A DNA stretch of 64,000 nucleotides, taken from positions 2,170,001-2,234,000 of the forward strand of contig NZ_CP020465.1 of the NCBI RefSeq assembly GCF_002076895.1. Reading direction: 5' to 3'. A program made the translations under genes and the position numbers. This DNA comes from Cognaticolwellia beringensis (GTDB lineage Bacteria > Pseudomonadota > Gammaproteobacteria > Enterobacterales > Alteromonadaceae). The notes under the pieces were generated by a model. That model was not told where the DNA came from, made no database searches, and was given only the letters and a program-made list of their open reading frames with translations. The first letter of the stretch is position 1. Each line of letters begins with the position of its first letter. Positions 61,726-64,000 of this stretch are shown here, one piece after another.

Positions 61726-63318
61726 TTATAAAACCCCTCTAATCGGCGCTAATATCACATTGGGCGCTATGGCATAAAGCATGAAAAAAGCCAACATTAT
61801 CAATAATAAACTATTAGAAATAATAAAAAATATTGTTTTTCTTCTATGCCAACGCTTCAGGCCAAGATTTTCAGTCGCTGATACGATACCAAAGACAGGA
61901 ATCCCTGTTATTTTTGATACCTGACTACTAGAAGTCACCACAGGATTAACTTGGCTAAATAATAATGAAAGGGCAACGCCAACACCAAAAGCAAAGACAG
62001 TTGAGCCAAGTAAAAATAGTACGCGTTTTGGCCCAGCTGGCTCGGTAGAAGCTCTTGGCGGATCAATAACTCTAAATTGAATTGGATTCGTTGTCTCATC
62101 GGCTTGTTGTGCTAATTGCGCGGTTTCCTGACGATTGAGTAACTCTTCATATTTCTTTTTAGTAATTTCATAACCGCGATTAAGCGAGGTTAACTCAGCT
62201 TCAATTTCCGGCAGTATATGAATTTTACTTTCTAGTTCATTAACTTGTTTACGATAATTTTTCACTCTCACCGTGGTTGAGGCAACTAAATTTTCTAATT
62301 GGTTTACTTGTATCTGTAATTGTTGAATAACAGGGTTTTGGCTAGTTGAGAGTTTATTGTTATCACTGCCATTGGTGGCGTTTAAATATTCACTAATCTC
62401 TTGGGAACGTTGATTATTCAAGTGTTCAAGTCTACGTTTAACTTCTTTTACGTCGGGGTGCATTTCGGTGTAACGCAACTGTAGCGAATCTAAATTGGCT
62501 TCTAATTCGGCAATACGCTCGTCATAAGTGGTTTGAATACTATTAGAGTTCATAATGTTATTTTGCGCATTATCGTTACTAGACGGCGATGAACTCAATT
62601 GTGCTTTTGCAGACTCTAATTGCGTTTCTTGTTCTAGTAAATTTAGCTCAGTAATTTTTAGCTGTTCTTTAACAATATTTAACTTTTGATAATAGCCGCC
62701 ATATTGGCCTGGTAAAACACCGCTATATCTTTGTTTAAATTCAGTTAATCTAGACTCAGAAGCTAATAAACGATTTTCGTAGTCTTTAATTTGTGTGCTT
62801 ATAAACTTCTGGGCAGAATTAGAATCACTACGATTTTCCCCCAGAGTATTTTCAATAAATACCGTTAAGGCTGCGTTAACTACATTTTTCGCCATTTCAG
62901 GATCTTTATGCTGGTAAGTAATGGTAAATATATTATCGTGTCGACCGCCAGTTTTTCTTATAATTATATTAGATTTTAAGCCATTAATTAATGACTCATA
63001 AGCTTCAGGGGTGCTAGCCCGCACGTCAAGGTCGGTCATACGGGTAATTCGCTCTAAATTTGGGCGACTTAGCAGCGTTTTAATCATTAGTCGAATTTGC
63101 ACTTCAGGATTGGTCTTAACCGTTAAGCCTTTTAACAAAGGACCAAGGACAGACTGAGTGTCAACGTATATTCGGGCATCAGACTCATAGACATTATCGA
63201 GTTGGGAAATATAAATCCAGGCAAAAGGGCATATTAACCAAGTCGATATAATAATAAAGCGGCGCTTAAGCCAAATGCCTTTAAGATAATCTACAATTTG
63301 TTCTATAATTTCTTGCAT
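61726..63318 (-). CDS. XrtA-type polysaccharide chain-length determinant (Wzz/GNVR family)
   Basis: 530 residues. Membrane helix near 20-36 (FIIISTWLICPFAWIYIS), a Wzz domain, long coiled-coil stretch (about 170-400), the proline-rich RVIDPPRASTEPAGPKR near 418, then helices near 436-456 and 496-518. Inner membrane. No kinase domain is present; the kinase is the following gene. GAGG is 6 bp before the start. Confidence 0.9.
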   Translation of the reverse strand: MQEIIEQIVDYLKGIWLKRRFIIISTWLICPFAWIYISQLDNVYESDARIYVDTQSVLGPLLKGLTVKTNPEVQIRLMIKTLLSRPNLERITRMTDLDVRASTPEAYESLINGLKSNIIIRKTGGRHDNIFTITYQHKDPEMAKNVVNAALTVFIENTLGENRSDSNSAQKFISTQIKDYENRLLASESRLTEFKQRYSGVLPGQYGGYYQKLNIVKEQLKITELNLLEQETQLESAKAQLSSSPSSNDNAQNNIMNSNSIQTTYDERIAELEANLDSLQLRYTEMHPDVKEVKRRLEHLNNQRSQEISEYLNATNGSDNNKLSTSQNPVIQQLQIQVNQLENLVASTTVRVKNYRKQVNELESKIHILPEIEAELTSLNRGYEITKKKYEELLNRQETAQLAQQADETTNPIQFRVIDPPRASTEPAGPKRVLFLLGSTVFAFGVGVALSLLFSQVNPVVTSSSQVSKITGIPVFGIVSATENLGLKRWHRRKTIFFIISNSLLLIMLAFFMLYAIAPNVILAPIRGVL

Positions 63319-63355
63319 TCCTGACCTCTAAAACAGGTAAAAAAAGGTATTACGT

Positions 63356-63991
63356 TTAAAACCATGTTTCAGGTATTACAATAATATCGCCAGGTAATAC
63401 ATCAACATTAGCTAATATTTCCCCATTTTTTATTAAGTCTTCAATAAATATGTTGTACTGCTTTTGCAGACCATTTTCGATTCGCACCAGTAGTGCACCG
63501 TTACCATTAGCAAACTCGGTTAAACCACCCACACGGATCATTACGTCTAATAATGTCATATGTTGAATATAGTTTACCGATTGGGGTTGAGCGGCTTCAC
63601 CAATAATACGTATTTGCTCACTAAAAGGCCCGACAAAATTATTTACCGTTACCGTTACTACTGGATCGCGTAAATAAGTTGCCAATATTACTTCAATTGA
63701 GCGAGCAAGTTCTGTTGGTGTTTTCCCTGAGACAGGTATATCTTCTACCAGTGAAGTGGTTATCATACCGTCTGGGCGAACGACAAACGTGCCTGAAACT
63801 TCAGGGTTGCGCCAAACAAAAATATTGACCACATCGCCGGCACCTATTAAATATTTGTATGAATCAACATCAACAGTATTCGACTGATGAAGCTTAGCAG
63901 TGGGTAATGTAGATGAGCTACATCCAGTTACAATATAGCCCAGCGCAAGAAATAAAATTGCTTTTAATGTAGTAGTCATGCGTTTTTCCAT
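63356..63991 (-). CDS. Polysaccharide export lipoprotein (Wza-like)
   Basis: 211 residues. Lipoprotein signal peptide with lipobox IVTGC (Cys24), a polysaccharide-export domain (YLIGAGDVVNIFVWRNPEVS near 48-67) and an SLBB-like domain (RIIGEAAQPQSVNY near 131-144). Outer membrane, periplasmic face. Two starts are possible: ATG 63991 or ATG 63979, the latter with GGAAAA just upstream. The operon promoter and any earlier gene lie beyond the window end. Confidence 0.88.
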   Translation of the reverse strand: MEKRMTTTLKAILFLALGYIVTGCSSSTLPTAKLHQSNTVDVDSYKYLIGAGDVVNIFVWRNPEVSGTFVVRPDGMITTSLVEDIPVSGKTPTELARSIEVILATYLRDPVVTVTVNNFVGPFSEQIRIIGEAAQPQSVNYIQHMTLLDVMIRVGGLTEFANGNGALLVRIENGLQKQYNIFIEDLIKNGEILANVDVLPGDIIVIPETWF

Positions 63992-64000
63992 GGTATTAAC

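Overview
The window is a ribosomal/RNA polymerase 'core' region of an AT-rich marine gammaproteobacterium. Gene order is the E. coli-type thrU-tyrU-glyT-thrT-tufB, secE-nusG, rplKAJL-rpoBC, str, S10, spc and alpha series. The PEP-CTERM/exosortase-type polysaccharide genes, the PrsK/PrsR pair and short repeats bounded by ATACCAATCT suggest Alteromonadales, most likely Colwelliaceae (Colwellia, Thalassotalea or a relative). That assignment is inference from content, not a database match.

Layout. 1-2.1 kb: 3' part of a fused chain-length determinant/tyrosine kinase for polysaccharide export. 2.15-4.9 kb: overlapping murB-birA-coaX. 5.0-6.7 kb: four tRNAs and tufB behind one promoter. 6.7-7.35 kb: a stack of duplicated tuf tails and terminators, including a 222-bp tandem repeat. 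7.8-9.5 kb: a K+/H+ antiporter. 9.7-11.0 kb: tRNA-Trp, secE and nusG. 11.0-11.4 kb: two palindromic repeats. 11.6-22.5 kb: rplKA, rplJL, rpoBC. 22.6-27.2 kb: rpsL-rpsG-fusA-tufA, followed by more tuf-tail modules. 27.75-29.85 kb (minus): a second EF-G gene. 30.3-35.5 kb: S10 operon. 35.5-35.7 kb: a MITE-like element. 35.8-44.5 kb: spc and alpha operons. 44.6-46.2 kb: prkB and a yhfA-type OsmC gene. 46.6-49.2 kb: a TonB-dependent receptor. 49.3 kb: tRNA-Arg. 49.8-57.3 kb: an RND efflux pair closely followed by prsK and prsR. 57.4-58.2 kb: an array of about 150-bp palindromic repeats. 58.2-64 kb (minus): XrtA-type polysaccharide export genes whose upstream part lies outside the window.

Function. 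About 40 kb encodes the translation and transcription machinery, and several known autoregulatory sites can be recognised (L1 operator, L10 leader, S7 spacer, S10/L4 leader, alpha-operon/S4 leader). The two ends carry separate polysaccharide export systems. The right-hand one is of the type that works with exosortase A, and the adjacent PrsK/PrsR pair is the regulator expected to control PEP-CTERM genes through sigma-54. No exosortase or PEP-CTERM substrate gene is inside the window.

The most unusual material is non-coding: duplicated tuf tails at both tuf loci, a family of CAGGGAGG palindromes, the element separating the S10 and spc operons, and the repeat array between prsR and the export operon. 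I found no clear new defence or biosynthetic system. The best functional lead is the tight packing of an RND pump with prsK/prsR.
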